A stretch of 64,000 nucleotides of DNA from positions 85,485 through 149,484 of the forward strand of contig WOGZ01000052.1 of NCBI GenBank assembly GCA_009733775.1, read 5' to 3'. Positions 13,125 to 25,347 of the stretch are shown piece by piece (the stretch's first letter is position 1; every line of letters starts with the position of its first letter). The notes under the pieces were generated by a model. The model ran no database searches. It was given only the letters and a program-made list of their open reading frames with translations, and was not told where the DNA came from. Source of the DNA: Alectoria sarmentosa. Its lineage: Eukaryota; Ascomycota; Lecanoromycetes; Lecanorales; Parmeliaceae. A program made the translations under genes and the position numbers.

Positions 13125-13439
13125 TATGTGGCATTGGAGTGGTCGAAGGTTGAAGATAGACGGCGATGCATGTTTGTAAGATAGTCGGCCTATCAAGGTA
13201 CTCCATAACACATGGCTTGCATATGATCCATCCACAAGAAGATCTACATTGCAAGCCAATCCAATCCAATTCAACCCGTCAAACCTTCTCCTTCTCCACT
13301 TAGCATCTGCGCTCGCCGAGTCGGCGATCTGAATCCCTCACTCACATCATTGCCATTCCATTCCCATCCTCGAGGCGTGCGCATGTAGAGACTTTCCCGT
13401 GGTGGAACCTTGCCCTCCTATATTGCAGTCGATATGAAC

Positions 13440-14300
13440 GCTACCTAGACCTTCTTGCCTTCTTGCCTGCTTTGCCGACTTGCTCTTGCTTGCCGGCCTA
13501 CCTCCTTCCTTTTGTCCTTTCGTCCTTCTTTGCATCCTTGCTTGCTTGCTTGCGTGGCACACTCATTCACACCTCGACCCTCGAACCCGTTTCCCCGTTA
13601 CCCATTTCTCCATTCCCCGTTCCGTTGCCCCGTTTCCCCGTTTCCCCCATTTCCCCGTTTTCCCCATTTTCCGGATTTTTTTTCCCCGAACCCACTTTTT
13701 CCTTCCAGACCTTCCAGGTGTGGACGAAGGGCGTGCGTCGGGTTGGAGGAAAGGAGAGGGAAAAGGTAAGGAAATGGTGAGGAAAAGGTATAATAAAGGT
13801 AGAGAGAAGAAGGTGGAGAGAAGAAAGGTGGAGAGAGAAAAAGGTAAAGAGAAAAAGGTATAAGAAGAAAGGTAGAGAGAAAAAGGTATAAGCAAAAGGT
13901 AAAAAGGAAAAGGAAGAGAGGAGAAGGTGGAGAGAAAAAGGTGGAGAGAAAAAGCTAAGAAAAAAGTAAAGAGAAGAAAAGGAGAGAGAAGAAGGTAAGA
14001 AAAGGGTAAAGAGGAAAAAGTAAGGTAAAATGTAAGGAAAAAGAAAAAGGCAAAAATAAAGAAAAAAGGTAAAGGGGAGAGAAAAGGCTAAGAAAAAGGC
14101 CTAAGAAAAAGGTAAATAGAAAAGCAAAGAGGAAAAAGGCAAAGAGAAAAAACGTACAGAGAAAAAAGCAAAAGGCAAAAAGAAAAAAAATGTAAAGGCT
14201 AAGTAAGGGAAAAGCAAAAAAGCAAAAAAAAGCAGAGCCCCCGCGATTTCAAAAAAAAAATTGTAATATGTATGTAAGCCGAAAAGAAAAAGGGGGAAGG
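13440..14300. repeat. Pyrimidine-rich then purine-rich low-complexity tract
   Basis: About 13440-13700 is dominated by CTTGC and CCCCGTTTCCCC-type words on the plus strand. About 13750-14300 switches to almost pure purine built from AAGGTAGAGAGAAAAAGG-like units with irregular spacing. The arms are not exact inverted copies. Long mirror-like purine runs of this kind can form triplexes or stall replication in general; here this is only a possibility. Confidence 0.85.
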
Positions 14301-14379
14301 AAAAAAGGATCAAAGCTCGAGAAGGGTCAGAGCGTCAGGAGCTACGTACGAATTTTGAACGGCTACGAGTTCAGAAGTT

Positions 14380-14760
14380 GAAGCTACGAGATGGAATCAA
14401 TGCTCCAAACTTCAGACTTGCAAAATTCTAGGTCCCAAGCTCAATTGAATGCTCAAAGCTCAATAATGCTCCTCCGCACTGCATATATATCTTCGAGGCA
14501 GGTCCAAAGTTCAAAAGCTACGCGTTTCAAAATTTCCACACATCCAAAATTCAGAATTCAAAACCTCCACAACTCCAAAATTCAAAAGAATTCAAAGCTC
14601 AGAGATAAATGCACACCATACAGGCCGGATTATTGTCAGAAATGCAAAGCTCAGAAATGCAAAATCCAAAATGCAAAATTCAAAAGCTGAAAGCCCCAAA
14701 ACCCCCCCTCCAAAAAACCCTCCCTCCAAAACTCCTCCCTCCAAAATGCCCCTCCAACTC
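14380..14760. repeat. Degenerate short-word array (CAAAATTCAAAAGCT-like)
   Basis: Roughly 380 bp in which words such as TTCAAAATTC, CAAAGCTCAG, AAATGCAAAATTC and CCTCCAAAA recur every 10-25 bp with drift. There is no fixed period, and the array ends in CCCTCCAAAA units. It looks like slippage-generated DNA, not coding sequence. Confidence 0.7.
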
Positions 14761-15366
14761 CTGCTCTTTGAAAAATCCATCCCTTCAAAAGATTAAAGTA
14801 CCCTACCCTACCCTCCTACCCTCTCCCCTCTTCCCTCTCCCAAGGCACCCCTCCCTCTCTCGGCAAAAAAAAAAAACTCAGACGCGCAGTCAGTCAGTCA
14901 CTCACTCAACTCTAGGACCCTTCCTTCCCCCAACCCGGCCCCCCCCCTCCCTCCCTTGGTTGCCATTCATTCTCCCTAACCTGCCCCAGCCAGCCAGCGG
15001 TGGACTTTGAGCAAATGAACCCTCTCAAAATAGACTCCCTTTAGTTTGCGCTCCCCCCCCTCCCCTTTCCACTTTGTAGCAGTCAGTCCCTTTGCGCTCC
15101 CTCGCCTCGCCTCACAGGAATCATAGGAAAACACAGTACAGTACAGTTTTGATTCCAAACTGACTATTAAATATGTATAGGGCTGAATATATGTAGGGCT
15201 GACCCCTTCCCCGAAAACAAAATCAGCGCTAGAGTCTAGAGTCTAAGTAGAGTCTAGGGCTGATACGTGTGTGCAAGCGAAAAGGACTTTGCCGTGTCCA
15301 ACAACCTCCCTATTACCTACCTTACCTACATAAGATACTTTATGATCCCCACGACGCGACGCGATC

Positions 15367-15418
15367 CCAGCCCCACCAGCCCCACCAGCCCAGCCCAGCC
15401 CAGCCCAGCTCAGCCCGG
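15367..15418. repeat. CCAGCC minisatellite
   Basis: Short tandem array: two CCCCACCAG-like units followed by four to five CCAGC units. GC-rich and non-coding. Confidence 0.85.
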
Positions 15419-16159
15419 GCCGTTTGGGAATCATTTACCCTATCTTATCTTGTCTTATGTGACAACAATAAGTAAAAAGGTGTCAAAAGTGAAAGTTTCA
15501 AGATTTCAACGCTCCGGCAACGGGTTTCCGTTTCAGCCTTTCCGGTCTTGTTTATTATTATTAGTAGACTTTTTGGGACAAGGAACCCCCTGTCCGAGGC
15601 TTTGGGGAGTTGGGATTTGTTGGGTGACTTGATGATCATGTGACTGGCAAGGTATATACAATAACGAGGAACGAGGTTTGGGAATGTCGGTTGAGAATGA
15701 GTGAAAGAAGGAAGAAGACGACAGAGGATGTTGAGTACCAAGTATTTGCTTTTCATCGGGCTACACAAGTATGATACAAGAATCCTCCCTCCTCCATCTC
15801 TGCCGCCAGCTCTATCTCTTTACATGGACTACCACTGCCTTTACCATCCCCACATTCTCTATTCCCCATTCATGTTCCTGTTCCGGAATGTCGGCGTCGG
15901 CCAGCAACACGACAATGTTCATAACGAATCGACCGTCTAGTTTATACAAAACGTACATGTGTGTAAGATGGTCAGACCGAAAAGACCTTTTAGAAGTTTC
16001 ATTACTCGATCGACTGGCATTCCCTCCGCCAAATCGCGAATACGTCAGAACATAAATCATGCATGTCGTCAGAACTTTTGGATCGTGGGCTTCATCCGTT
16101 TATTGTGGGCTCCGGATGGACTCATGCAGGTGGTAGTGTACGTAGATAGGTTGGCAGAA

Positions 16160-18755
16160 TCAAAGGTTACGCGTGGGGGGCGTGTGCGGCAGTAGGAATA
16201 TACTGTGAGTTCCCCTGCTGCCTCTGGCATTGATGCTAGATGCTGAGCTCCCGGAACGCTTTCGCCTGCCGGCCGTAGGCTGGGACGGCGGCGGCATGGA
16301 TGAATCCTGGGCTAGTAAAGTGACGTCTGAGTTGGCTCTGTCACGGGACGCTGGAAGCAGTGGCACAGGCTCTTCGGCGATCCTGACTTTGGAGAACATG
16401 ATGTTTGGTCCGGCGTCTTTTGTCAAAATAGGGCTGCGGCGGCGTTGAGCTGAGGATGTCTGTTGGCGGTCTGAGGGAGAATCCGACGGATTCGAAAAGG
16501 TTAGATTGTCGGTTAATTGTTCGGCGACAAGGTCGAATCTTTCGCCGCTGTTCTTGTTCGACATCAACTCCGGCAAGCTACCGATGGAGCCAGCGTTGCG
16601 GGGGCGGCGAGCATTGGATGTAGCTTGCGTGTACCAAAAGCTTTCTTGGGAGCTGCTTTTGCTGATTGGCGACCCGCTGCTGCGCGGAGAGTTGCTGATG
16701 GTTGAACCGTCAATGCGGCCGGCATTGTGGAGGTGAAACGGCGCGTCTTGGGAGTAATCACCCGTGTACACTTGGGAGTACAAGTAGTCCTCTTGGACAG
16801 TCTGAGATTCGAAGTCGTTAGGCACGATGTACGCTGACTGGCACCATTCCTTAGAATTCACAGCAGAGAATCTCGTGGCCATTGCAGATTCCGCAGTCTC
16901 AAGTGGGGTGACAGCTTCCGGGATACTACCAAACGAGGATTCGGTAGAGCCGGCCAAGGGACGGTCCAGATTGGATGGGAACGTCTGCAGGGCTAGTAGT
17001 GAAGGTGGTGAGCTGGAATATACAGAAGAGGATCGTTTGGCTGCATTCCTCCCGGGAGAGGACGAGGCAGGCTGGGGTGTCCTGTTTGTGGATTCGGATG
17101 CCGTATCAGTAGCGTCGGTCTGGAGGTCATCGGCATCAGGTGCTGTCATGTCATCCTCAAGGGTCGACGAACGATACCAGTCAAAGAATGAATCAGCTTC
17201 AGCCCCGAGCGCATAGGAGCAGTTGATGGCTTCTGACGCGATGTCCCAAAACGGCTCCATTTCATTGAGCCCGGCGGAGATATGTCGGGAGCAGCGTGGT
17301 CGCACAGGTATATCGTCAAGCGGGTCCTCAATGGAAGGCTCTAAGATTTGAGCCGGCGGCATACAGTGCCTGTGTAGAGAGTCAAAGACGTCCTCTTCCA
17401 CCGGAACCAGTCCAGTCGACCATTCAGACGAACTCTCTTCAGCCGGAGGCATTGGATGTGCCCACCCGCGTTGAAAATCTTCGGCCGCCGGCATGCAAGC
17501 ATCTGAGCCCCGGTGGAGAACGGGGAGAGACATTACATTGCGGAAACCGGAAATGGGAGTCATAGGGCGCTGAGTAGAAGCTAAGATCGAGCTTCTCTTT
17601 TCATCAGTTTCATCATCCTCCTCGACAGGCGCGAGTTCGGTTTTGACCATTGAAAATGGCACCTGTGGATTCCAATCTGCACAGTCATCCGTTGTCACAG
17701 CGTGCGGGGATGCGAGATCGTAGACCCCATCATTCCAAGTACCTATCGCATAGTCTAAAGGCTCAGGGGACTTGGTGAGAATTGGCGCTTCGAAGGTCGC
17801 AGCAGAGCATGTTTCGTGATACAAAGTGAGAGAATTGGGTGTCAACTTTTGGAGCGAGGTTCGAGGTGGTGGTGATGTTGGTGAAGCCGGGGCTGTGTGA
17901 TATGCGGCACCGGGCTGGGAGTAATTATGAGGTGACCGTGGATGTTCGAGGGTCCTCACAGGAGACGTTGCGCCATAAGGGCTGTCTCGCTGTATGTCTT
18001 TGGTCCTTATACCTCTCAATTCCGGTTGAGATGCGTGTGCGGCACGAAGAGCGAAAAATTCCGAAACCAGCTCATTCGGGTTCACTCTTTCCAAATTCTG
18101 TACCTGGTGAGGTTGAGTGTGAGTGACATGATGGAAGTCAAACGGCTCGGATATGTTCCATCGTGGGGCAGCATTTGCTAGACCTGTCAACGGTACTCTT
18201 GCGAGTCATTTATTCAAGAAACTTACAGTCTCCGGTTGACGGTATCCTGCTGAGCCTGAAGTCCGGTGAAGGTGGTTGATCCAGAACGAGATGAGGGCGG
18301 GCTTCTTTGCTTTCCTCCACCCAATTCAATGTCCGCAGCGAGGTCAATTCCTGTTTGCTGTTTTGTCGTTTCAGAAATCTTGACCCCTTCGCCAACCACG
18401 ACTTGGGGCTGAAGCTATCCATAATCTCTCCTCTTACCTGTGTGCTCCCTTCTGAGACTGATTCTCTATCGACTGAACTGCGATGTGTTCGTCTGTCAAT
18501 CGATGTTGCCACAGGTGAAAAATCATCTTTGTCTTGTGGTCGGGAGTAACTTGGAGCAGACGAATTGCTCCTTGAGCGAAGTTGTAGCGAGGGACGTTTC
18601 GCACCTTCGGTCTTCGTTCGCTGGTGATGTGGTGGCTGCAGCATGGTTGTGAAGGGTCTCTTGCCTATGTCTTGGATATTCCTATGATCCACAACCCTCC
18701 AGTCGAGCCCACTGCCCTCTGTCGAGTCCGGAGCAGTCCCTTTGACCTCGAACAT
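16160..18755 (-). CDS. Large disordered protein with CRIB-like motif
   Basis: Function not known to me. Exons 18755-18227 and 18183-16160 (43-nt intron, GTAAGT donor) give 850 residues; a second in-frame ATG at 18644 is an alternative start. Most of the protein is Ser/Pro/Thr/Glu-rich and predicted disordered by eye. The best-defined element crosses the splice: WNISEPFDFHHVTHT at about residues 185-199. This resembles the Cdc42/Rac-binding CRIB core (ISxPxxFxHxxHxG) but lacks the final Gly. Flanking it are the conserved-looking block SPKSWLAKGSRFLKRQNSK and the run VNPNELVSEFFALRAAH. The centre has repeated short acidic words (MPPAEES, MPAAEDF, LAPVEEDD, LVPVEEDV). By analogy with yeast Gic1/Gic2 it could be a polarity adaptor, but this is inference. 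The long open frame and clean splice make the gene itself credible. Confidence 0.8.
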
Positions 18756-21700
18756 GGCTTGGCTTCAGAGGGTTTGGTGTCACGGCAGGACTGGTATGTG
18801 ATACGAAAGCGTCGAGGTGCGCAGTGGTGTTGGCATGGTACACGGCCAATGGGGGAAAGGTATAGGCTTTGAAGGAGATATTTGGGAATGCGGGATACGG
18901 GATGAGGCCGTTCGAAGCAGAATTGAGGGAGTTTGTATTGGGTCCGGGTGTTATGGTTCCTGGTATTTTAGCGGGCGACTATTGTCCAGACCGTCGAAGG
19001 GCCTACGAACGCAACAGGGGAGTGGCTATCGCTAATGCAACCCTGAGCTCGCTAGCTGGGGGTACGACAGGGCCAGTCAACAGGTTGGCCCAGGGGTGGA
19101 GCAGGAACCAACGCGATTGATCAATTGAACCCAGGTCTAGCTAGTAATGGTAGGGTACCGATCAGCAAGGCGATGACAGGGGTTTCCGCGAATTCCAGCC
19201 GTCTGTGTGAAAAAGTCGTTGGAGATACGGTACGGTGGTGTCGAATAGAAAAGGGAGGAAGCTGGAATGTATGCTTTCTGTTCTGAAGATGTTGTGACTT
19301 GTGAATGGGATTGCAAAATGTGGAGGATTCCACGTTCGTCAACGGCGCGGGTCGAGATGCCTCTTTGTGGGGGAGGCTTCTCGAATAGGTTTGTGCCTGG
19401 TGGCGAAGAAAAGGCAAAAAATGTTCCTGAAGTTTGTCGGAAAGTGTCAAGAAAGTGTGAAATCTCCTATCTCAAGTTCTCAACGTCGTGCGGCGTAGAG
19501 TAGAATTGTAAACTGTGGATGTTTTATCAGCAAATGCGGTTGAATTGGAAAAGACTGAGAGGCAGAATGTAAATCGTGGAAATTCGAAGCAAGTGGTAAA
19601 ATTCACAACAACGCGCTACCACCCGTCTTTTATCAATGTTTTCGCTTCACTCGCTTTCACGACTATCATCGACGCCATTTTCTTGAAAGAGAGCAGATGC
19701 GTCGTGCTCGCGACTTCTTACCTGAAAATGATGTGGACACTATTGATTGGAGCAGTTTAGCAAGCAACATGCTGGGTGATGTGATCGGGGTGATCCCTCG
19801 TGCGTCCATGTGGACCTGCTTAATGTTAATGCTGAGGCTTAAGGTACTGCCGCTGCGGCAAAAAGGAATTCAACAACGGCACTAAAGATTCTGGCTTCGA
19901 AGACAAATCTAACTGTGTGAAGATCGATAAATCAAAGCCACGACGAGTGGTGAAAAAGGTGAGGGATTTTGAAGTCTCTCTCGTATCAATAATACCTAGT
20001 CGGATTGGGAGTTGCATTACGGACGTATCGGTCTTTCTTCCAAACCCGTCTCTCGTATCGAATCCTGCCTCGTCGACTGCAGCTGTCCACTCTGAGTCTG
20101 CTGTCATGGGCACAATTTCTCTTTTCTTCATTGGACCGTCCTACCCAAATTCAGGCCTACCCAGATAAATCTGAGACTGAGGCCATGTCATCGTACCGAC
20201 GGTACTCTTTGCTGTCGTATGCCTGCTCGTCACAAAAAGTCTGGGCTGCGTGTTAAAGCCGTGAAAGGAAGGTTTGGATCGGGGGGCAGGCCGCAGATCG
20301 ATAGCCTGGAAGCCTTGGTAGGCTCGTACCTTGCAGGGCCGTGCATGGCGCTTCGGGCCCTAGGGTCGTCTCCCCCCCACCCCCACCAGCAGGGATGCAG
20401 AAAGGAGGCCAATCAAAAGTCGCAATTGACACGAGACCTAGTTGATTCGACAGAGACTTCCGGGGATGATGCCTTCACTTTGACAGGTAGCTTGTTTGGA
20501 AACGTACCGACTGAGCGGTTGGAAAATTGGAAATTCAATCTACTCCCAAGCCTCCCAACATGCGTCGCGATAAGATTGAGAGGAAGTCCACCTTTTCTGA
20601 CACAACAGATCCTTCAGCTTCCAAAATTTCCTACATCAAAGCCAGACTGCTGCAAATTGTTCAGGAACAACAATATGTTTTGTTCATGTGAGACAATCAC
20701 AGCGTGGACTGTGGAAAGAAGGAAATAGCCGCCGAAGATTATTGAAGGGTCCAGGTAGGGTAAGCAAGAGCGACCGTTGGTCCGTTGCTCTTCTGCAAGC
20801 CCACCGTTCTTACCTTATTGCTCCCTATTGAACGTTTTACTCGAGGGAAGCTCTAGGGAATTCTAGGGAATTCTTGCGCTTTAGCGGTCATTGTATTTGC
20901 AATACTGGAACTTGGAAGCGAATGTGCAGCTGTCACTACTGAATGCCGTCTGCAGTCTGCACAATTACGCAGACAAATACCGACATACTCCACTCTTTTA
21001 AAAGCATGCCATCGGCTTGACTTTGCAAGATCAGAGGTATTGGTAGTCTCTGCGAGGTGCAGCTTATCTTTCCAGCTCATCCTTCCAACTCGGGCGGTTA
21101 AATTCCCAAAGGATGAGAAAATCCCGAGCTTTGCAAGCCACTTTTCTACTTTGAGCATTCTATCATCAACTACGTGAAACTCCTGTCCTTCTCCTCTCCA
21201 TGTCCCTCTCTACCTACTTGAAAACACTTTCTGCGCTTCCACGTCGTCATCAATGCCCCCACTTCATTCTGAACCTTGTCCTCATCTCGCATGAGATAGA
21301 TGCTCACACTACTCTAGGTACATGATCTCGATCGTAATCCAAGCAGCGCATCTCGCAGAAGCTCGGTCTTCCCATTTTCTCCTCTTCCCTGTATGCATTG
21401 ACATATGCATTAATACCTGTCCTGCATATTCTCTTACCCCACAAAGAGCCAATCACCATTTACGCTTACTTGACACATCAGCCACTCGACGCCGACACCT
21501 GCGTATGTCGTGCATGCGCCCCAGACATCTTTGACTTTCCATGCGCAATGTCAGGCTAAAACAATGCCTCAATAATAAGCCACTGCTCCATTTAGCACAC
21601 CACCACGCGTAATGATTCTAAAATCAGAATGACATGAGCCATTTCCAGATATGCTTTACAATCATCACGGAATGGAAGGTCCAAATGCAGCACCACAGCA

Positions 21701-22743
21701 TGTCAAAACACAAACCAAGGGCGACAAAGCGCACGCCTCGGTACGATGAAGACGTTTCACGCGCAATGCAGTAGCTCAATGCAGTGGTGACAGGAATTCT
21801 TCGTCATCTGTCGGCGATCAATCCCCAGATTCTTCGCACAGAACCAGCCGGTACCTGGTTCAAGACAGCATTCGGCGCTAATATGTTGTACTCGTGGATG
21901 CTTTTCTCAGGATACCGTAACCAATCTGATCAACACATTTAGAACGATCTTCCGAGACCCTTGCCTGGCACTTTTCAACACAAAGACCTGTCGGATCCCT
22001 ACCCCAAGCATGACCATGTCGTCGACATGATCCCACACCTGACACCGCCATTCCCATGAGACAGCCCCGCTTCCTTCTCCCTCCCTCGCGTCGGCCCAGC
22101 CACCTCACCGCTTTCACACCTCCGGTCCCCCCCCCCTGCGGCACTTTCATAACACACCGCCCTCGAATATGCCTTCAGAGACACCGAGACCGAAAGTCAG
22201 AAAAGGGCCAGGAAGTGAAATGGCACGTTCGGGATGCTTTTGATTCCATTGTAAAACTTTCGCCATGAAGATTACTTCTGCTCCCGAGTCCTATATTTCG
22301 TGAACTAAAAGTGGGAGAGTGCAAATCCCGAAACCATGGTGGATGTTTCGTCACCCTCCGGAGTCAGCCCCGCACAGCTCGCTCGCTCGGGGCATGCTGA
22401 CTGCGTCTGTCGTCATCGGCGAACCCGTCCCTTTGCGGGGGTAGATTTCTCGATTTTTCGTGCGGGGAAATATACCTACTTCATTTCTATCCTACACTGA
22501 ACTTTGAGCTTGTGAAGAAGTAAATATTTTCGTGGTAGAAAGGAAAAATTTCTTTCTGTAGAGCGTAGACCCGTGCCCCAAGAAACTTTTTTTAACCGAT
22601 TCGGCTCCTCTCCTGGGAAAAAGCCCACGTGGTGCCCGGGACCCCTGCCCAAAATAACGAGGGGCCCACACCTGGCCCCCCCCCATTCTTCTACACCCCA
22701 GCAAGCCTCTACAACTAGGTATGTCTACCCGGAAATATCTCAT

Positions 22744-22912
22744 TGTACAGGGTCTTTGCACGTCGGGTCGCCCACCTGTGCATCCCGAGCATTGGCTTGG
22801 CAGGTTTCAAGCACTCTGATTGATCAAATCTCTTTACTAAGCGGCCAAGATTGGTTTGGCTGCTCATGGAACCTAGTAGGGAGGCGACCCGCTGTGCAAA
22901 GACCCTGTACAT
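22744..22912. repeat. Inverted repeat, ~30-nt arms
   Basis: The left arm at about 22744-22773 (TGTACAGGGTCTTTGCAC...) is matched in reverse complement by about 22883-22912 with some 28 of 30 positions identical. About 109 bp lie between. No target-site duplication or transposase is evident. It could be a MITE-like remnant or a transcribed hairpin precursor. Confidence 0.8.
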
Positions 22913-22930
22913 ACTCATGAACCCGTATAG

Positions 22931-22952
22931 CACAAACAAACAAACAAACAAG
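22931..22952. repeat. (ACAA)n microsatellite
   Basis: About five ACAA/CAAA units directly downstream of the inverted repeat. Nearby are a (GCTA)n run at about 23212-23229 and GTGA units at about 23518-23540. Confidence 0.85.
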
Positions 22953-23789
22953 ATCTCAACTGCTCCCATTCTCTGTAATGATGAAATCATCTACAGATCA
23001 TAAAGACATAGCCGAAGAATATATGCAATTGTGCTTGGTGGAGGAACTATCGTATTTTCGAATCTGCGACCCGCCACCCTGCAGAGTACAGAGTACAGAG
23101 GCACCGAAAAAGTCCTGGAAGGCGCTGCTAGTACAGTAGAGTACCAGCCCTAACCCTACTTACAGTACAGCGCCCCCCTCTTGGAAGGTGTGACTGACGA
23201 AAGGCATTTGCAGCTAGCTAGCTAGCTAGGCCATACATAGCATACCCGTCTTGGCCTGGAGTATACCTAGGTACTTCTGGCTGCTGGAAGCTTTTCTATA
23301 GAGTAATCATCCTTGCATACTTACCCACATATGTACTGTAGAACTGTTCCCATCGGAATCTCTGGGAGCGGGAACTTTGAACCGTTTTCCGGCACGGTTG
23401 GGGGGGGCTCGAACTGGGCTGAGGCCAGGGAAAAGTGCAAGTTCCGAAAACCCTTCTACCCATACTAAGCGCATTGGCCAGGCAACCCTACCTGCCTTAC
23501 TTACTTACCTTCAGGCGTGAGTGAGAGAGTGAGTGAGTGACGTTTTGTCCGATATCGTTTCTTGGCACACGAGGAGTTTCTTTCTTGGCGTTCCATGGAT
23601 TGATTTTTTCGGTGCAGACCACGACCACGACCTCTGTATGTAAAGTCGCATTATTGTCTATTAGGGAACCACACGCTGCTGCGTGCGGACAGACTGATCG
23701 CAGTTAGCTCGCTCGCTCGATCGATCGAATCCTGACTATGTGATATTTATTCTCTGACCTTGAGGCGGAGGTTCAGATGCATTTTCTGT

Positions 23790-23815
23790 AGAGAGAGAGA
23801 GAGAGAGAGAGAGAG
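23790..23815. repeat. (GA)n microsatellite
   Basis: About 13 uninterrupted GA units in gene-free DNA. Confidence 0.95.
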
Positions 23816-25321
23816 TTATTTATTTCTTGGGCCTCGTTTATATGGACTATTGTATTACATAAGTAGAGTATATGGACGGGTGCGGCGGAGGATACAGCGG
23901 CATTAAGAATTATTGCATCGCTTTGCTTGACGGAATTTTGGTTGCCTCACCTTTCCTCAGCTACGATAAAATGTCACTCTGAATCAAAGGCTGTATTTTT
24001 AAATCCTATGGTGGCGTTATCGATACTCGGCGTTCAACTCTAACGTTTCTTCCCGTAGTCACATAAACCCCATCTTTCTCACATTATTGACAGCCACGGT
24101 ATCACATCTGCTATTCTTTCTCGTCGTAGCCCGTATTATTGAGATTTACAGTTTTAAAAGCCGAGATGTGAGGTTTGAAAACGTGGTTCTGATTATAAAG
24201 GATACGATGATGAGAGAGGCTCGATCGTATTTCGAGCGAGTGCTAGATTCAATGAAGATTTTGTAAGCGGAGGTGATAGCATCTATGATATATTTCAAAG
24301 TAGGCGGTCAGGCTGGATTTATCGGGGCAGTAAAGGAGGAGGGCGCGGTAGTACATAGGCGAGGTGGATATCTCAATCTATCTCATCTTTGTTCTTGGAA
24401 GAATTGGAGGGGACGGCGAGGACCTTGTAGGGGTTTTGAGTATAGGTGCTTATATAGCTACGAATAGGAGAGTCGACCGAATAATGGGGATCTGGCTTGA
24501 TTCAAAAGGCACGACGGCGAACCTTGCTTTGTCGCTGATCGCTCGTCCCCACAAGCCGCAACAAATGGTGGCCTTGTTCCTGATGGAATGTGCGTGAGTT
24601 GGGGCTTGCTTGGAGGACTAGAGAACAGTATTTTATCACGAAGACACATGCTTTGTCCCACGATGTTACATCCTGGACATCGATCTTTTCGATCACATTC
24701 TCATTCGCGCGTTCCTTGGCAGTGGAAGACCTGATTCGTCCTTTGTTCTTCAGTTAGACGTAAATATATCATATGCATACGAATATGAAATCAAAGCGAA
24801 AAATGATGGAGAGGTTGAGAAGCGAAAGAGGGAGAGATGGAGGGGAATAATAAAAATAAAAAATAAAAAGGATGGTCACTGCGAGGCAAGGGTGACTACT
24901 CAACGTCAGTCGGTGTTAAATTATCGGGTGTCTTGGCGCTTTTAGCACCACGTTCTAACCAAACGAAGTAAACGACCCGATTCTTGATGAACGAGTAATC
25001 AATGCAATTTTTATACAAAAATCGAGACCAAAAGGTCCGGGGACAGCGCCGACCTCCGTAGCTATGAATATCAACAGACTCATAGATTTTTTTGTGAAGA
25101 GTGGGGCTGCACGGCCTAGAACCCTTGAAATCGATCTGAGAGCTAACCTCATAGAGTAGGTAGGTGACATGTACTTATCTTACGTCGATGTTGGATCGCT
25201 TAATAAATCTCTATTTATGAATGAGAGATCGTCTTTACGTATCGCTAAGAGTCGTGCTTCTTTTGCTCGGTGAGCAGATTAGAGATGCCTGCGACTCTGT
25301 ATCCAGACAGAGGTGTTTATC

Positions 25322-25347
25322 AAACCGAACCGAACCGAACCGAACCG
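25322..25347. repeat. (CCGAA)n microsatellite
   Basis: Five tandem five-base CCGAA units. Confidence 0.95.

Larger units (their letters stand above)
13125..16159. other. Gene-free low-complexity interval downstream of CTR9
   Basis: 3 kb with no gene I can support. In order it holds: the CTR9 3' region; a C/T-rich block (about 13440-13700); a long purine-rich block (about 13750-14300); an array of short AAATTC/CAAAGCTC-like words (about 14380-14760); C-rich runs (14700-14960); a CCAGCC repeat (about 15367-15418); and the shared 3' side of the minus-strand gene ending at 16160. The many small open frames here follow the base composition and shift frame with each repeat. Confidence 0.75.

Noticed and set aside
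13455..14313. Several 70-130-codon frames in the C/T- and A/G-rich tract.
   Set aside because: Low-complexity DNA is open in several frames at once; the peptides are monotonous (Ser/Phe/Pro or Lys/Glu/Arg).
20219..20728. 169-codon frame in the large gene-free interval.
   Set aside because: No recognisable motif, no supporting splice partners, and no sign of conserved structure.
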